This document shows, piece after piece, positions 5,248 to 6,097 of a DNA stretch of 6,097 nt. The stretch covers positions 1 to 6,097 of the forward strand of contig JACPMD010000002.1 in the NCBI GenBank assembly GCA_016186235.1, in the 5' to 3' direction. The notes beneath the pieces were generated by a model that worked only from the letters and a program-made list of their open reading frames with translations, made no database searches and was not told the origin of the DNA. The translations under genes and the position numbers were made by a program. Position 1 is the stretch's first letter. Each line of letters opens with the position of its first letter. The DNA is from Candidatus Roizmanbacteria bacterium. GTDB taxonomy: Bacteria > Patescibacteriota > Microgenomatia > UBA1406 > GWC2-37-13.

Positions 5248-6097
5248 ATGCTCTCTTTACTTCAAAACGTTATTGACTTTCTTGATACTTTTAAAAAAAA
5301 TAACTTCCAAATTTTTGTCGTGGGTGGAGCAGTGCGAGAACTATTGCTCAATAACAACGTAGACAATTGGGATTTCGCAACTGATGCTACTCCTGATCAG
5401 ATTCTCAAATTATTTCCCGATGGATTCTATGATAACAAATTCGGAACTGTAGGAATTCCTTTCAAAAAAAAAGACAAGACTACTGTGTTTGAGGTGACCA
5501 CGTTTCGTAAAGAAGGAGAATATAAAGACCTCCGTCATCCGGAAAAAGTTGAATGGGCAAAAACAATTGAAGAAGATTTATCGCGAAGAGATTTTACGGT
5601 AAATGCTATGGCCCTTCGACTCACTTCATTCGCTCAGGGTAAACCTACTTATGAGTTAGTCGATCCTCATGGGGGACAAACTGATCTAAAACGAAAGAGT
5701 ATTGTAGCGGTTGGAGAGGCTGATAAAAGATTCAACGAAGATGCGCTTCGGCTTATAAGGGCAGTTCGATTTGCTTCTGAACTTGGCTTTTTCATAGAAG
5801 AGAAAACCCGTTTATCAATACAAAAAAATGCTGAGCTCATCACGAAAATCTCTTGGGAAAGAATTCGAGATGAGCTTTTCAAGATTCTCGCAAGCAATCA
5901 TCCGTCAGAAGGGATTCTGTTTCTTAAGAATCTCGGACTTCTCACCTTTATTATTCCTGAAGTCGATATATGCTTTGTAATTCCTCAGAAAAGCCCCAAG
6001 AGACATCATATCTATGATGTTGGAACCCACCTGATAATGTCATTGAAATATTGCCCGTCAAAAGACGTCGTTGCAAGGTTAGCAACGCTCATTCACG
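5248..6097 (+). CDS. cca: CCA tRNA nucleotidyltransferase (class II, HD-domain form), partial
   Basis: 283 codons visible from ATG 5248; the end is outside the window. It adds or repairs the 3'-CCA of tRNAs from CTP and ATP without a template. Motif A has VVGGAVRELLL (24-34) followed by NVDNWDFATDATPD (37-50). Then come DGFYDNKFGTVGIPF (58-72), the RRDFTVNAMA motif (113-122), VDPHGGQTDLKRK (138-150), and the base-selecting EDALRLIRAVRFASELGF (164-181). The HD domain begins with KRHHIYDVGTHLIMSLKYCPS (from 251). Two oddities: aligned with GDVDIATS of other enzymes, the first catalytic Asp is Asn (N40-W41-D42, with D39 just before); and a repeat-encoded LRLTSFAQGK (123-132) sits in the loop between NAMA and VDP. 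It could also be annotated as polynucleotide adenylyltransferase family; the HD-domain arrangement favours CCA addition. TAAGAG upstream is at most a weak ribosome site. Confidence 0.95.
   Translation, partial: MLSLLQNVIDFLDTFKKNNFQIFVVGGAVRELLLNNNVDNWDFATDATPDQILKLFPDGFYDNKFGTVGIPFKKKDKTTVFEVTTFRKEGEYKDLRHPEKVEWAKTIEEDLSRRDFTVNAMALRLTSFAQGKPTYELVDPHGGQTDLKRKSIVAVGEADKRFNEDALRLIRAVRFASELGFFIEEKTRLSIQKNAELITKISWERIRDELFKILASNHPSEGILFLKNLGLLTFIIPEVDICFVIPQKSPKRHHIYDVGTHLIMSLKYCPSKDVVARLATLIH
5612..5639 (+). repeat. Palindromic repeat CCCTTCGAC...CTCAGGG inside cca
   Basis: CCCTTCGAC (5612-5620) and CTCAGGG (5633-5639) are separated by 12 bases (TCACTTCATTCG). Removing 8 bases of the centre gives CCCTTCGACTTCGCTCAGGG, a compact form I recall as dispersed in bacterial genomes. 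It lies in the sense orientation, in frame, and encodes L123-R-L-T-S-F-A-Q-G131, in a loop where homologues have a short variable turn. The arms are the same as those of the copy in the dnaK tail. Confidence 0.6.

Noticed and set aside
5667..5897. Minus-strand open frame, 76 codons
   Set aside because: It is antisense to the well-conserved EDALRLIRAVRFA part of the CCA enzyme and has no ribosome site or domain.
1..6097. Defence island, CRISPR array, insertion sequence, phage or toxin-antitoxin system
   Set aside because: Every gene belongs to a known housekeeping or stress family, there are no regularly spaced repeats, and no transposase or integrase is present.

Overview
The window is gene-dense and AT-rich (by eye around 40% GC, not counted). 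It looks like bacterial chromosome, most probably a Candidate Phyla Radiation/Patescibacteria genome and perhaps of Microgenomates type. The grounds are the compact hrcA-grpE-dnaK-dnaJ operon, a HrcA about 90 residues shorter than usual, a zinc-finger-less DnaJ with a shortened C-terminal domain, a class II CCA enzyme with an HD domain, and almost no intergenic DNA. The lineage call is inference from recalled protein features. TGA is used as a normal stop (hrcA and dnaK both end in it), so this is standard code 11 and not the UGA=Gly code of Gracilibacteria or Absconditabacteria.

Minus strand, 4621 down to 1: a heat-shock operon reads hrcA (4621-3881), grpE (3884-3393), dnaK (3381-1465), dnaJ (1460-597), then an EpmA/GenX-type lysyl-tRNA-synthetase-like gene (587 to beyond position 1). 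Gaps are -4, 11, 4 and 9 bases, so co-transcription is likely. HrcA is the repressor; GrpE, DnaK and DnaJ form the Hsp70 machine (nucleotide exchange factor, ATPase chaperone, J-domain co-chaperone). The EpmA-like gene would modify elongation factor P or a similar target, linking the operon's tail to translation.

Divergent control region, 4622-4694: a near-consensus sigma70-type promoter (TTGACA, 17-base spacer, TATAGT) faces hrcA. A degenerate CIRCE operator (TTAGCA-N15-TGCTAA) lies across its spacer and -10, as expected for autoregulation. An extended -10 (TG-T-TAGAAT) faces the other way. Both -10 boxes sit exactly 12 bases from their start codons, so both mRNAs should be leaderless or nearly so.

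Plus strand, 4695 to 6097: a Nudix hydrolase (4695-5240) is followed after 7 bases by a CCA tRNA nucleotidyltransferase that runs off the right edge. Two edge genes, the EpmA-like one and the CCA enzyme, are partial in this window.

I do not see a new multi-gene system. The most interesting signals are a short imperfect palindrome, CCCTTCGAC...CTCAGGG, embedded in frame in the dnaK tail and in a loop of the CCA enzyme, with a weaker match in the dnaJ linker; an N-W-D triplet where the CCA enzyme should carry its catalytic D-x-D; the miniature HrcA paired with a degenerate operator; and the leaderless divergent promoters. No stretch above 300 bases lacks a gene, and I found no tRNA, rRNA, CRISPR array, insertion sequence or convincing terminator.
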